Shown: in pieces, positions 37,292-46,573 of the stretch
Layout of the letters: every line of letters begins with the position of its first letter
How positions within the stretch are numbered: position 1 is the first letter of the stretch
NCBI GenBank assembly: GCA_002340325.1
Contig: DDLV01000019.1
Location: 1-59,409 of the forward strand
Reading direction: 5' to 3'
Length of the DNA: 59,409 bases
DNA from: Glaciecola sp. UBA2563
GTDB lineage: Bacteria > Pseudomonadota > Gammaproteobacteria > Enterobacterales > Alteromonadaceae
The notes under the pieces: generated by a model
What the model was told of the DNA's origin: nothing
Database searches by the model: none
Seen by the model: only the letters and a program-made list of their open reading frames with translations
Made by a program: the position numbers and the translations under genes

Positions 37292-39361
37292 ATGAATAGA
37301 TTTTTTTGGTTAATCTTAAGTTTGAGTTTTTTATCAGTTTCTTGTGGCGGTGGTTCTTCATCAGATATGCCAATAAACAGTCCTTCATCCCTCGGGACAA
37401 GCGAATCTTCGATACAAATACTTGGCACTGAACAAAGTTATGAAGGCCGATTTTTTGGGCAAGGTTTCGAGGTTTTGTCAAACGGTGCGATCGTTATTGT
37501 AAATAGTGATTATGACCAAGACGACAATATAGTTATTGGTACCGCAAGGCTGTACGATTCGCAACTCAGATTAGTGAATGAATTTACTAGTTTGGTTGAA
37601 AATGACCCCGTTGCGTATGTTTACATTTCTTCCTCTAGTGCAATCCCTTTATTACCAAGTCATTCAATTACATCGTTAGAGAATGATAATTTCCTTATTG
37701 CCTCGCTCAGCGAAGACATAGATGGCGCGGAAAACGCAGGATCTATTCGTGTTGTTAGCGGCGAAACTGGCTCAGTTGTTTCAGGTCGCTTGGTTGGAAA
37801 TGAAAGTCGTCTTTTTGGTTTTTTTGTTGAACCACTTAAAACTGGTAACGTGTTAATTGGCACGCCCTATGGCACATCTAATGGTGAGCTTTCGTTGCTT
37901 GATAGCGCAACAGGCCAACGGATTGGTCAAACATTTTTCGGCGAATTTCAAGGCGATAGACTTGGATTGATTAATGCGGATTTGCCTTCATCCAGAGGCA
38001 TTCGCGCGCTTGAAAACGGAAATGCTTTGGTAATCTCATCATCTCATGACGGACCGGCCGGAACCAATGAGGGAGCAGTATTTTTAATTGACGGCGAAAC
38101 TGGGCTTGGGATAGGCGATAAATATTATGGCGGCGCTGAATCCCGTCATTTAGGAAATGCTGGCGATATTGAATTGAACAATGGCAATGTCATTCTGTTT
38201 TCAAATTCGTCAGACTTGGTAACCAATAGCCGATGCGCAATCAATCTAATAAATTCAACAACTGGAGACTTTCAGTCTGTTCCAATTCTTGAAAATATTG
38301 ATGTATCGGGGATATGTCATGACATTACTCATCTAAAAACAGAAAATATTGTCTTTGCGATTCAAACGCGGCGTAACAAGGTGATTTATATGGTCGATAC
38401 GCAACGTTCGCAAGTGTTAGAATTGGCGGTGTACGAAGGCGAACCAAACTTTGAGATTGTTTCACTATTAAACGGAAACTTTACTGTATCGGTTAATTTG
38501 TCAGAAAGTGATCGTGACACCATTGTGCTGCATGATGGCAATACTGGAGAACAGATTGGTGAACCTCTGAATGCTCAGAACAACGATAGCTTTCTCAAAT
38601 GGAATATCGTGCCTTTACTCAATGGCAACTATGTCGCTTCAAATACATCCATTAGCAGCAACGAAGACATGCATATCGACGATATATTTTTGTTGGATGG
38701 CAATACAAATCAGCGCCTTGGCTCCACAATTGTTACCAGTCTTCGTAGTTCGGGAAGATTGTCGCCAAAGCATATTTTTTCTATAAACCGAGAGGTATAT
38801 GCCTTCCTGAGTATAAAAGAAGACGGAAAGTATCTTGAGTTAGTCAATGCGACTGACAATAGCGTCTATAGCAGTTCACGCGTCACCACTAGTACCGAAG
38901 AGCCCAGTTCCTCCCCTTCTTTAAGTATTGATACTATTACTGATTCAATTATTGGCGTGAGGCTCTTTTTCGATGATGTGGAGGGACAATTAAAGGACGC
39001 AGGGAGTGTTACATTTATCAATGTTTTGACCGGTGACATAGTTGGCGAATCTCTTTATGGAAATACAGAGTTTGGTAATTTTGGTCAGACAGATTGGGAA
39101 GTAACTGTCTTAAACGAACGGCTCATGCTTATAGTTGATGACGCTCGAACAATAAATAACACACCGTATGCGGGTAGCGCATTTATTTATGATTACATAT
39201 CCGGTCAAACACTAGGCGCATCTTTTGATGGACGGGTTGAAGGGGATTTCAGAGGATTTTTCGTCAAGCATGACGCGGCAAGAGAACGGGTTGTTTTATC
39301 ATTACCATCATATTCCAATACGGCCGGTAGGGTGCTAATTTTTAATTATGGTGATTTGTAA
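37292..39361 (+). CDS. Repeat-rich lipoprotein, probable beta-propeller
   Basis: I do not recognise a named family. The N-terminus has a hydrophobic signal and a lipobox-like LSVSC with C18 followed by GGGSSS, so it is probably an outer-membrane or surface lipoprotein. The body holds about seven or eight degenerate units of roughly 60-90 residues with the pattern LxNGNxxxxS, GAVxLIDGxTG and xIGxxxxG; clear examples are LLDSATGQRIGQTFFG, FLIDGETGLGIGDKYYGG and VLHDGNTGEQIGEPL. The layout suggests a propeller of FG-GAP or similar type. It lies between the cheW terminator and the DUF2802 gene usually found near cheW, so it may be an insertion. Confidence 0.75.
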   Translation: MNRFFWLILSLSFLSVSCGGGSSSDMPINSPSSLGTSESSIQILGTEQSYEGRFFGQGFEVLSNGAIVIVNSDYDQDDNIVIGTARLYDSQLRLVNEFTSLVENDPVAYVYISSSSAIPLLPSHSITSLENDNFLIASLSEDIDGAENAGSIRVVSGETGSVVSGRLVGNESRLFGFFVEPLKTGNVLIGTPYGTSNGELSLLDSATGQRIGQTFFGEFQGDRLGLINADLPSSRGIRALENGNALVISSSHDGPAGTNEGAVFLIDGETGLGIGDKYYGGAESRHLGNAGDIELNNGNVILFSNSSDLVTNSRCAINLINSTTGDFQSVPILENIDVSGICHDITHLKTENIVFAIQTRRNKVIYMVDTQRSQVLELAVYEGEPNFEIVSLLNGNFTVSVNLSESDRDTIVLHDGNTGEQIGEPLNAQNNDSFLKWNIVPLLNGNYVASNTSISSNEDMHIDDIFLLDGNTNQRLGSTIVTSLRSSGRLSPKHIFSINREVYAFLSIKEDGKYLELVNATDNSVYSSSRVTTSTEEPSSSPSLSIDTITDSIIGVRLFFDDVEGQLKDAGSVTFINVLTGDIVGESLYGNTEFGNFGQTDWEVTVLNERLMLIVDDARTINNTPYAGSAFIYDYISGQTLGASFDGRVEGDFRGFFVKHDAARERVVLSLPSYSNTAGRVLIFNYGDL

Positions 39362-39493
39362 AAAGTGCTTAATCACAAAAGAAAGAGCGCTATATGACAT
39401 TTGACGATTTTGCTGACTGTACTACTTCTGCTCCTAAAACAGCATTTTCTCTTATATACTAATCACATAGCTAGCTTATAAGAAAAATATGCT

Positions 39494-39916
39494 ATGGAAC
39501 AAATCGAAACAATCATATTGATTAGCATCATTTTATTGTGTCTTGTGTTGAGCATTGTCGCTATTTTGCTGATTTCAAAAACACGCACGCAACTAATGAG
39601 ATCTATTGGTTTAATCAATGACCTTCATGAGCACCTTAAGAGCAAAGATGTTTCTTTAGAACAGCTGGAGCTGCTTGGAGAAGAGCTCAATCAAAATATG
39701 GCTTCTCAAGCCCTTGAAATCGAAAAAGTGAAGCTAGAGGTTAATGACATAATGCATAGCATTGACAAGTTGTCTGCTAACGATCCTGTCATAAAAATGT
39801 ATACCAAAGCGACCAAGATGGTTGACGCTGGAGAAAGCGTCGATGACATCATAGCTGCATGCGGTTTACCAAGAGCAGAAATTGACGTATTGGTGTCGAT
39901 GCGCAAAAAGAAGTAA
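39494..39916 (+). CDS. DUF2802 membrane protein
   Basis: This 140-residue protein has one N-terminal membrane helix (about residues 6-28), a coiled-coil middle (about 35-90) and the DUF2802 end DDIIAACGLPRAEIDVLVSM, which looks like a small helix-turn-helix. DUF2802 genes commonly sit just downstream of cheW in polarly flagellated gammaproteobacteria; the function is not known to me. Confidence 0.8.
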   Translation: MEQIETIILISIILLCLVLSIVAILLISKTRTQLMRSIGLINDLHEHLKSKDVSLEQLELLGEELNQNMASQALEIEKVKLEVNDIMHSIDKLSANDPVIKMYTKATKMVDAGESVDDIIAACGLPRAEIDVLVSMRKKK

Positions 39917-39946
39917 AAAAGTTCAACTCAGGATAAATAATCAAAT

Positions 39947-39970
39947 ATACGTATAGACGTCTAGACGTTT
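39947..39970 (+). promoter_or_regulatory. Tandem MetJ operator (met boxes)
   Basis: Three adjacent 8-bp boxes read ATACGTAT, AGACGTCT and AGACGTTT; the consensus is AGACGTCT, so the scores are 6/8, 8/8 and 7/8. They lie directly upstream of a -35 element and should bind MetJ with S-adenosylmethionine. A further palindrome, GTGACGTCAC at 40023-40032, covers the ribosome site of metA and contains a 6/8 match. Confidence 0.88.
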
Positions 39971-39974
39971 ATTC

Positions 39975-40002
39975 TTGACATTTCCGTTCTTTAATTGAAA
40001 AT
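39975..40002 (+). promoter_or_regulatory. Probable sigma-70 promoter of metA-metH
   Basis: TTGACA at 39975-39980 and GAAAAT at 39997-40002 are 16 nt apart, immediately after the met boxes, so bound MetJ would block it. Confidence 0.55.
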
Positions 40003-40032
40003 AGGCAAGATATTTAGAGAAGGTGACGTCAC

Positions 40033-40959
40033 ATGCCTATAAGAGTACCTACAGAATTACCCGCACTTGAAGGTTTATTGCAAGAAAATATTTTTGCGAT
40101 GGATATGGATAGGGCAGTGCAGCAGAATATTCGGCCATTAGAAGTAGGTATTTTGAACTTGATGCCGAATAAAATTGAAACTGAGCTTCAAATTCTCCGA
40201 TTGCTTTCGAATACTCCATTGCAGATAAACATTCGATTGCTTCGCATCGATGATACTGTGCCTAAACATACGCCGGTATCGCATATGAATGCTTTCTATC
40301 ACGTATTTTCTGAAGTTAAGGAAAGTAAGTTTGACGGTTTAATTGTAACGGGCGCGCCGCTAGGCAATATTGCCTACGAAGAAGTGTTATATTGGGACAA
40401 GATGAAAGAGCTCATGGATTGGGCAAAGTCGAACGTGCAATCCACTTTTTATTTATGCTGGGCAGCACATGCAGCGCTTTATCATTTTTTTAATCTAGAT
40501 AGGGTGGTTCGAGACAACAAACTATCCGGTGTATTCGAGCATAAGGTACGAAATAAGAAGCATGAATTGATGAGAGGGTTTGACCCGATGTTTTGGGCGC
40601 CGCATTCTCGCGTTGGCGAAGTGAAGCTGTCAGATTACGCGAAAGTCGAAACGCTGGAAATACTTGCCGATTCTGACGATGCAGGTGTCTACCTTGCCGC
40701 TACACACGACAAACGTATGGTACTAGTAACAGGACATCCAGAGTATGATCCGGACACTCTAGCATCTGAATATTATCGAGACAACGGCTTGGGGTTATCG
40801 CCAGCGATTCCCGAAAACTATTTCGAAGCGGATGATCCGGATAGAGATGTACAAATGAGATGGAAGTCTCACGGTAACTTGCTGTTCACCAACTGGCTAA
40901 ATTATTGCGTGTATCAAACTACACCTTTTGACTTAAGTACGCTTTCTGAAAGTGTGTGA
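40033..40959 (+). CDS. metA: Homoserine O-acyltransferase MetA
   Basis: MetA acylates homoserine, usually with succinyl-CoA in this group, at the start of methionine synthesis. The 308-residue protein starts MPIRVPTELPALEGLLQENI, and the nucleophile is C142 in FYLCWAAHAALYHFF. It follows the met-box array and is joined to the split metH downstream, forming a methionine operon. Confidence 0.95.
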   Translation: MPIRVPTELPALEGLLQENIFAMDMDRAVQQNIRPLEVGILNLMPNKIETELQILRLLSNTPLQINIRLLRIDDTVPKHTPVSHMNAFYHVFSEVKESKFDGLIVTGAPLGNIAYEEVLYWDKMKELMDWAKSNVQSTFYLCWAAHAALYHFFNLDRVVRDNKLSGVFEHKVRNKKHELMRGFDPMFWAPHSRVGEVKLSDYAKVETLEILADSDDAGVYLAATHDKRMVLVTGHPEYDPDTLASEYYRDNGLGLSPAIPENYFEADDPDRDVQMRWKSHGNLLFTNWLNYCVYQTTPFDLSTLSESV

Positions 40960-40966
40960 GGTAGTT

Positions 40967-42016
40967 TTGAACAAATTTGAATTATTAAAAGAAGTATCGA
41001 AAAATCGCATTCTGCTGCTCGATGGTGCTATGGGCACTATGATCCAAGCGCATAAGTTTGACGAAGCTGACTATCGAGGCGACCAATACAAGGATTGGCA
41101 CTGTGATGTCAAAGGGAATAATGACTTATTATCGATTACCCAACCCGACACGATCAAGCAAATACACCTAGATTATCTTCACGCGGGTGCAGATATCATT
41201 GAAACCAATACGTTTAATTCAACCTCGATTGCTATGGCGGATTATGATATGCAAGATGAGGTGCATGCGATCAATTTGAGTGCCGCTAAACTGGCCAAAC
41301 AAGCAACAGAAGAGGTGAGTAAGGTAACTCCAGATAGACCGAGGTTTGTCGCCGGTGTATTGGGTCCAACCAACAGAACCGCTTCTATTTCGCCTGATGT
41401 AAATGATCCGGGAAAGCGAAATGTTACCTTTGAGGAGCTGGTTGCGAGTTATTTTGATGCGACTTGCTCGCTAATGGAAGGTGATGTTGACCTTATAATG
41501 TTAGAAACCATCTTCGATACGCTTAACGCAAAGGCGGGCATTTTTGCAGTGCAAAAAGCATTTGATGCAAAAGGGTATTCGCTACCTGTTATGATTTCCG
41601 GGACTATCACAGATGCTTCAGGGCGCACATTATCTGGCCAAACAACAGAAGCTTTTTATAACTCGATTCGACATGCAACGCCTTTCTCCTTTGGATTAAA
41701 TTGTGCGCTTGGACCTGATTTATTGCGTCAATATGTCGCCGAGCTTTCGCGTATTTCAGAAGGCTTAGTATCAGCGCACCCCAACGCCGGCCTACCCAAT
41801 GAATTTGGTGAATATGATATGGGACCTGATGAGATGGCAAATCATTTGGAGGAGTGGGCATCATCAGGCCTTGTCAATATAGTAGGTGGTTGTTGTGGTA
41901 GCACACCTGAACATGTCAGAGAAATTTCAAAAAGGCTTGAGAAGTACGAACCCCGAACTATCCCCAAACGCGAAAGAAAGATGCGTCTTTCAGGGCTTGA
42001 GCCATTTGTGCATTAA
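40967..42016 (+). CDS. metH: Methionine synthase, homocysteine-binding half (split MetH)
   Basis: This is the homocysteine S-methyltransferase domain of cobalamin-dependent methionine synthase as a separate gene. RILLLDGAMGTMIQ opens the barrel. The zinc/homocysteine cysteines are GLNCALGPD and GGCCGST (C309 and C310), nearly the same numbering as E. coli MetH. TTG 40967 is preferred because TGAGGT lies 4-5 nt upstream; a GTG at 40952 overlapping metA by 8 nt is the alternative. Its 349 residues plus the next gene's 875 equal about one full MetH. Confidence 0.9.
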   Translation: MNKFELLKEVSKNRILLLDGAMGTMIQAHKFDEADYRGDQYKDWHCDVKGNNDLLSITQPDTIKQIHLDYLHAGADIIETNTFNSTSIAMADYDMQDEVHAINLSAAKLAKQATEEVSKVTPDRPRFVAGVLGPTNRTASISPDVNDPGKRNVTFEELVASYFDATCSLMEGDVDLIMLETIFDTLNAKAGIFAVQKAFDAKGYSLPVMISGTITDASGRTLSGQTTEAFYNSIRHATPFSFGLNCALGPDLLRQYVAELSRISEGLVSAHPNAGLPNEFGEYDMGPDEMANHLEEWASSGLVNIVGGCCGSTPEHVREISKRLEKYEPRTIPKRERKMRLSGLEPFVH

Positions 42017-42040
42017 GCCTGTTGTTTATTGAGAATTAGC

Positions 42041-44668
42041 ATGACGAATCAAATATCTTCCTTTGTCAATGTTGGTGAGAGAACCAATGTAACAGGTTCA
42101 GCGGTTTTTAAACGATTGATCTTGTCAGAAGACTACGAAACTGCACTTGATGTCGCCAGACAACAGGTAGAAAACGGTGCGCAAATAATCGATATAAACA
42201 TGGATGAGGCCATGTTGGATTCCGAAGCTGCCATGGTGCGTTTCTTAAATCTGATTGCTTCAGAGCCTGATATCTCGCGCGTGCCCATTATGATTGACTC
42301 CTCAAAATGGTCAGTGATTGAAGCTGGCTTGAGATGTGTCCAAGGTAAAGCGATAGTAAACTCGATCAGTTTAAAAGAAGGGGAAGAACAGTTTGTCCAA
42401 CAAGCGACATTAGTGAAAAGATATGGCGCTGCAACTGTCGTGATGGCCTTTGATGAAAAGGGACAGGCTGATACACGAGAGCGAAAGTTCGAAATCTGCA
42501 AGCGCAGTTATCAGGTTTTGACAGAGAAGGTGGGGTTCCCGCCTGAAGATATTATTTTTGACCCCAATATATTCGCCGTCGCGACGGGTATAGAAGAACA
42601 CAATAACTATGCTGTGGACTTTATTGAAGCAACTGCACTGATTAGAGAACACTTACCTTACGCGCATGTCTCAGGCGGTCTATCAAATATCTCGTTTTCA
42701 TTTCGCGGAAACAACCCTGTACGCGAGGCTATGCATTCTGTGTTCCTATATCACGCCATTCGCGCAGGTTTAGATATGGCCATTGTGAATGCCGGACAGC
42801 TGGCCGTTTATGATGATATTCCAGCTGAGCTGCGAGATGCGGTCGAAGACGTTATCCTGAATCGACGTGAAGATGCCACTGATAGATTGCTAGACATTGC
42901 ACCTAAGTATCAGGGTTCTGGAAGCGTTGCCAAAGAAGAAGATTTAAGCTGGCGCGAAGAAGTGGTTAATAAACGACTTGAATACGCGCTGGTCAAAGGC
43001 ATTACTGAATACATCGTTGATGATACTGAAGAAGCACGGCTTTCCGCTGATAGGCCCTTGTATGTCATTGAAGGACCTTTGATGGACGGCATGAATGTCG
43101 TAGGTGACCTTTTTGGCGAGGGTAAAATGTTCTTGCCGCAGGTGGTTAAATCTGCACGTGTTATGAAAAAAGCGGTTGCCCATTTACAACCGTTTATCGA
43201 AGCTGAAAAGACCGATGGTGCCAGATCTAATGGCAAAATTATCATGGCAACGGTCAAGGGCGATGTTCACGATATTGGCAAGAATATCGTGGGTGTAGTG
43301 TTACAGTGCAATAACTTTGAAGTGATTGATCTTGGTGTCATGGTACCTGCTGCAAAGATAATCCAAACGGCGATTGACGAAGGTGCAGATATGATTGGAC
43401 TATCTGGTTTGATAACGCCTTCATTGGATGAAATGGTGCATGTCGCTAGCGAAATGCAGCGATTAGGCGTAGATATGCCGCTATTGATTGGTGGTGCAAC
43501 CACATCAAAAGCGCATACTGCAGTTAAAATCTCGCCAGCTTCTGAATATCCCGTTGTGTATGTGTCAAACGCCAGCCGCGCCGTTGGTGTGTGCCAAAAA
43601 CTACTTTCCAAAGAGATGAAAGCAGATTTCATTGACCAGGTTTACAAAGATTACGCAAGAGCACGTGAGCAGCACGCGAATAAACGACCGCGCACTCAAG
43701 CGATTACGTTAGCAGAAGCACAAGACAATAAATTCACCTGTGATTGGGAGACTTATCAACCGCCCGTCCCAGCCTTTTTAGGCGTCAAAACGATAGAGAC
43801 AGATATCCAAACACTGAAACAGTATATTGATTGGACGCCGTTCTTCCTAACATGGTCTCTAGCGGGCAAGTACCCCCGCATATTAAATGATGAAGTTGTC
43901 GGTGAACAAGCCAAGCAGTTGTTTGAAGACGCCAACCAAATGTTAGATGAACTATGTCAAAATCAGACATTGATGGCGAAAGGTCGGGTTGGGATTTTTC
44001 CGGCAAATAGCGATGGTGATGATATTGTTTTATACAAAGCAGGTGACGATAAACAGCAGCTAGCGCGCTGTCACAACTTACGTCAACAAACGCATAAACC
44101 GAAGGGGTATAACTATTGTTTGTCAGATTTTGTAGCGCCAGTTGATAGTGAAGTAAACGACTATGTGGGCGCATTTGCTGTGACGGCGGGAATTGGAGAA
44201 GACGATCTTGCCAAGTCATACGAACAAGAGGGCGATGACTATAATTCAATTATGGTAAAGGCAGTAGCTGACCGTCTTGCGGAAGCGTTTGCAGAGTACC
44301 TACACAAGTTAGTACGCACTGAAATTTGGGGTTATGTCAAAGACGAAGTACTAGACAACGAAGCACTCATTGCCGAAAAGTATCAAGGAATACGTCCAGC
44401 ACCAGGCTATCCTGCTTGCCCAGAGCATACTGAAAAACAAACCATCTGGGATATTCTTGATGTTGAAGCCAGCATAGGTATGCGCTTAACCGAATCTTAT
44501 GCGATGTGGCCTGCAGCATCCGTCAGCGGTATGTACTATTCACATCCTGAATCGCGCTATTTTGCAATCGCAAAAATTCAGCAAGATCAGCTGCAAAGCT
44601 ATGCTTTTAGAAAGGGCTGGACTGAGCAACAGGCCGAAAAGTGGCTAGCGCCTAATTTGCAGGATTGA
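42041..44668 (+). CDS. metH: Methionine synthase, pterin/B12/activation part (split MetH)
   Basis: This 875-residue protein carries the rest of MetH. The methyltetrahydrofolate-binding barrel starts FVNVGERTNVTGSA at residue 7, followed by the B12 cap and the cobalamin Rossmann domain with ligand H410 in GDVHDIGKN. The C-terminal AdoMet-dependent reactivation domain has SIGMRLTESYAMWPAASVSG. ATG 42041 gives the expected start. It must work in trans with the homocysteine-binding half encoded 24 nt upstream. Confidence 0.94.
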   Translation: MTNQISSFVNVGERTNVTGSAVFKRLILSEDYETALDVARQQVENGAQIIDINMDEAMLDSEAAMVRFLNLIASEPDISRVPIMIDSSKWSVIEAGLRCVQGKAIVNSISLKEGEEQFVQQATLVKRYGAATVVMAFDEKGQADTRERKFEICKRSYQVLTEKVGFPPEDIIFDPNIFAVATGIEEHNNYAVDFIEATALIREHLPYAHVSGGLSNISFSFRGNNPVREAMHSVFLYHAIRAGLDMAIVNAGQLAVYDDIPAELRDAVEDVILNRREDATDRLLDIAPKYQGSGSVAKEEDLSWREEVVNKRLEYALVKGITEYIVDDTEEARLSADRPLYVIEGPLMDGMNVVGDLFGEGKMFLPQVVKSARVMKKAVAHLQPFIEAEKTDGARSNGKIIMATVKGDVHDIGKNIVGVVLQCNNFEVIDLGVMVPAAKIIQTAIDEGADMIGLSGLITPSLDEMVHVASEMQRLGVDMPLLIGGATTSKAHTAVKISPASEYPVVYVSNASRAVGVCQKLLSKEMKADFIDQVYKDYARAREQHANKRPRTQAITLAEAQDNKFTCDWETYQPPVPAFLGVKTIETDIQTLKQYIDWTPFFLTWSLAGKYPRILNDEVVGEQAKQLFEDANQMLDELCQNQTLMAKGRVGIFPANSDGDDIVLYKAGDDKQQLARCHNLRQQTHKPKGYNYCLSDFVAPVDSEVNDYVGAFAVTAGIGEDDLAKSYEQEGDDYNSIMVKAVADRLAEAFAEYLHKLVRTEIWGYVKDEVLDNEALIAEKYQGIRPAPGYPACPEHTEKQTIWDILDVEASIGMRLTESYAMWPAASVSGMYYSHPESRYFAIAKIQQDQLQSYAFRKGWTEQQAEKWLAPNLQD

Positions 44669-44696
44669 TAAATTTTCAAAAAAGCTTAGAAAAAAC

Positions 44697-45287
44697 GTGA
44701 ACGACTTACCTTATTGCCAAGCAAGCGAAAACAACAAAACCTACATTTTGGAAAAGCTAAAGGTGGCTTTTGCCGATAGCACGCGTGTGCTAGAGATAGG
44801 CAGTGGGACGGGGCAGCATGCGGTGTTTTTCGCAGAGCATCTATCTCACCTAGAATGGTTGCCCTCGGACAGGTTGGAAAATCATCAAGGTATTTCTGCA
44901 TGGATAGACGAATCGCCTTCTCCGAATCTCCAAAAACCCATTGTTTTTTCAGTGCCTGAATCGTCGTGGCCAGATGACAGTATCGATGCGGTATTTACGT
45001 CAAATACAGCTCACATCATGCAAAAACAAGAAGTGCACGTAATGATGCAGTTAGTTTCTGAGTCGTTGCCCGTTGGTGGCAACTTTTGCCAGTATGGCCC
45101 GTTTACGAACAACGGCGTGTTCTCTACTCAAAGTAATAAAGACTTTCATTACTCACTGGTTGAACGCGGTTACGGCGGATATAGAGACTTATGTGAGTTA
45201 TCAGAATGGGCACCTAACATGGACCTAATAAAGGCGCATAAGATGCCTGCAAACAACCTGCTTTTACATTGGCGAAAGCCAGGTTAA
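44697..45287 (+). CDS. DUF938 SAM-dependent methyltransferase
   Basis: The 196-residue protein has the SAM-binding motif VLEIGSGTGQHAVFF near residues 31-45 and the DUF938 segments LPSDRLENHQGISAW and YGPFTNNGVFS. The substrate is unknown. It starts with GTG 28 nt after metH and may share that transcript. Confidence 0.85.
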   Translation: MNDLPYCQASENNKTYILEKLKVAFADSTRVLEIGSGTGQHAVFFAEHLSHLEWLPSDRLENHQGISAWIDESPSPNLQKPIVFSVPESSWPDDSIDAVFTSNTAHIMQKQEVHVMMQLVSESLPVGGNFCQYGPFTNNGVFSTQSNKDFHYSLVERGYGGYRDLCELSEWAPNMDLIKAHKMPANNLLLHWRKPG

Positions 45288-45295
45288 CTACTTAT

Positions 45296-46480
45296 TCATT
45301 CAACTTTAAATGGCAATAACGAAGTCGTCTCTTTCATATATTGTTCAATATGGGAAGCTTCTCTTCTTGTAAAATCAGCAACAGCTGCATCAAAATCTTG
45401 TCTGTGAAGTTTATGCGCTGAATAACAGTAGGTTGGTGTAAACCCGCGAAGGATCTTGTGTTCGCCTTGCGTGCCCGGATTAAATACCTGTAGCTTATTA
45501 TCAATGGCAAACTCAATGCCTTGGTAATAACAACATTCAAAATGCAGTCCAGAGACTTCTTCTAAGGCACCCCAGTATCTTCCGTATAAACCATCGTCAT
45601 CATAGAAAAACAATGCGCTGGCAATAAGTTGGGCATCTTTTGACGCCTTAACAATCATGATTTTTTGAAGCATGGAGGACTTTAGCAATTTAAAAAACTG
45701 TTTCGTTAGATAGCCAGTATGCCCAGATCTCTTCAAATAAGTGCGTTTGTAGCACTCATAGAATTCGTCGATTATCTCGTCTGACAGGCTTTCTCCGGTA
45801 AGACGCTCAACTACTATTCCTGAGGCTTGTATTTGTCTGCGTTCTTTTGTTATTGATTTGCGCTTCCTTGATTTAAGCGCTGACAGGAAGTCATCAAAAC
45901 TCGCAAAGCCCCGATTATAAAAAATAAACTGTATGTTTCGTCGCAGATGATATCCGTTTTTCTCAAGGTATTCTGCGCGAGCATCAGGCATGAATAAGAA
46001 GTGTATCGACGAATAGTTAGCTAATTCTGATTTGAGGGACGACAAAGTAAACGCCCACAATTCCTCTGGATCAGCTGTCGTATTATTATCAATGAGAAGT
46101 TTTCCAGAACTAACAGGCGTAAACGGCAATGCGCAGAGTAACTTAGGATAATAATCCAAACCGTGCTGATAAAATGCGTTTGCCCATGCATGGTCAAACA
46201 CGTATTCACCATAGCTATGGCTTTTTTCAAACATCGGCACAACGGCGCATGGATTACCATTAGTCGGAGCATCCGTATTATCAAAAACGACAAAGTAATG
46301 TGGGAGCCAGCCTGTGTTGCCTCCAATACTTTCACTACTTTCAAGTATGTTTAAAAACGCCAATGTATTAAACGGTGTCGGTCGATCATCACTTTTAAAT
46401 GATGCGAGTCCATTGCTCGTGTTGTTAAAAGGAATGTCAAATAAAGAAGAATAAAATCGGTACGAAAAACGCCCTGACAT
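45296..46480 (-). CDS. DUF482 (peptidogalycan biosynthesis-like) acyltransferase-fold protein
   Basis: The protein matches the DUF482 family, which has an N-acyltransferase (FemAB/GNAT-like) fold. Recognisable parts are GNTGWLPHYFVVFDN, RKRKSITKERRQI, FYECYKRTYLKRSGH and FNPGTQGEHKILRGF. I use the ATG at 46480 (MSGRFSYRFYSS), where family similarity begins; a TTG at 46531 would add 17 residues, and neither has a good ribosome site. It converges on the DUF938 gene and diverges from recX. Substrate unknown. Confidence 0.82.
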   Translation of the reverse strand: MSGRFSYRFYSSLFDIPFNNTSNGLASFKSDDRPTPFNTLAFLNILESSESIGGNTGWLPHYFVVFDNTDAPTNGNPCAVVPMFEKSHSYGEYVFDHAWANAFYQHGLDYYPKLLCALPFTPVSSGKLLIDNNTTADPEELWAFTLSSLKSELANYSSIHFLFMPDARAEYLEKNGYHLRRNIQFIFYNRGFASFDDFLSALKSRKRKSITKERRQIQASGIVVERLTGESLSDEIIDEFYECYKRTYLKRSGHTGYLTKQFFKLLKSSMLQKIMIVKASKDAQLIASALFFYDDDGLYGRYWGALEEVSGLHFECCYYQGIEFAIDNKLQVFNPGTQGEHKILRGFTPTYCYSAHKLHRQDFDAAVADFTRREASHIEQYMKETTSLLPFKVE

Positions 46481-46573
46481 GTCATATGTTTTTTGAAGTA
46501 GTATATGATAATCATTAGCTATATCCTGCAATGAAAGATCATAAATGCTACAAAATCAAAATGTATAAAATTA

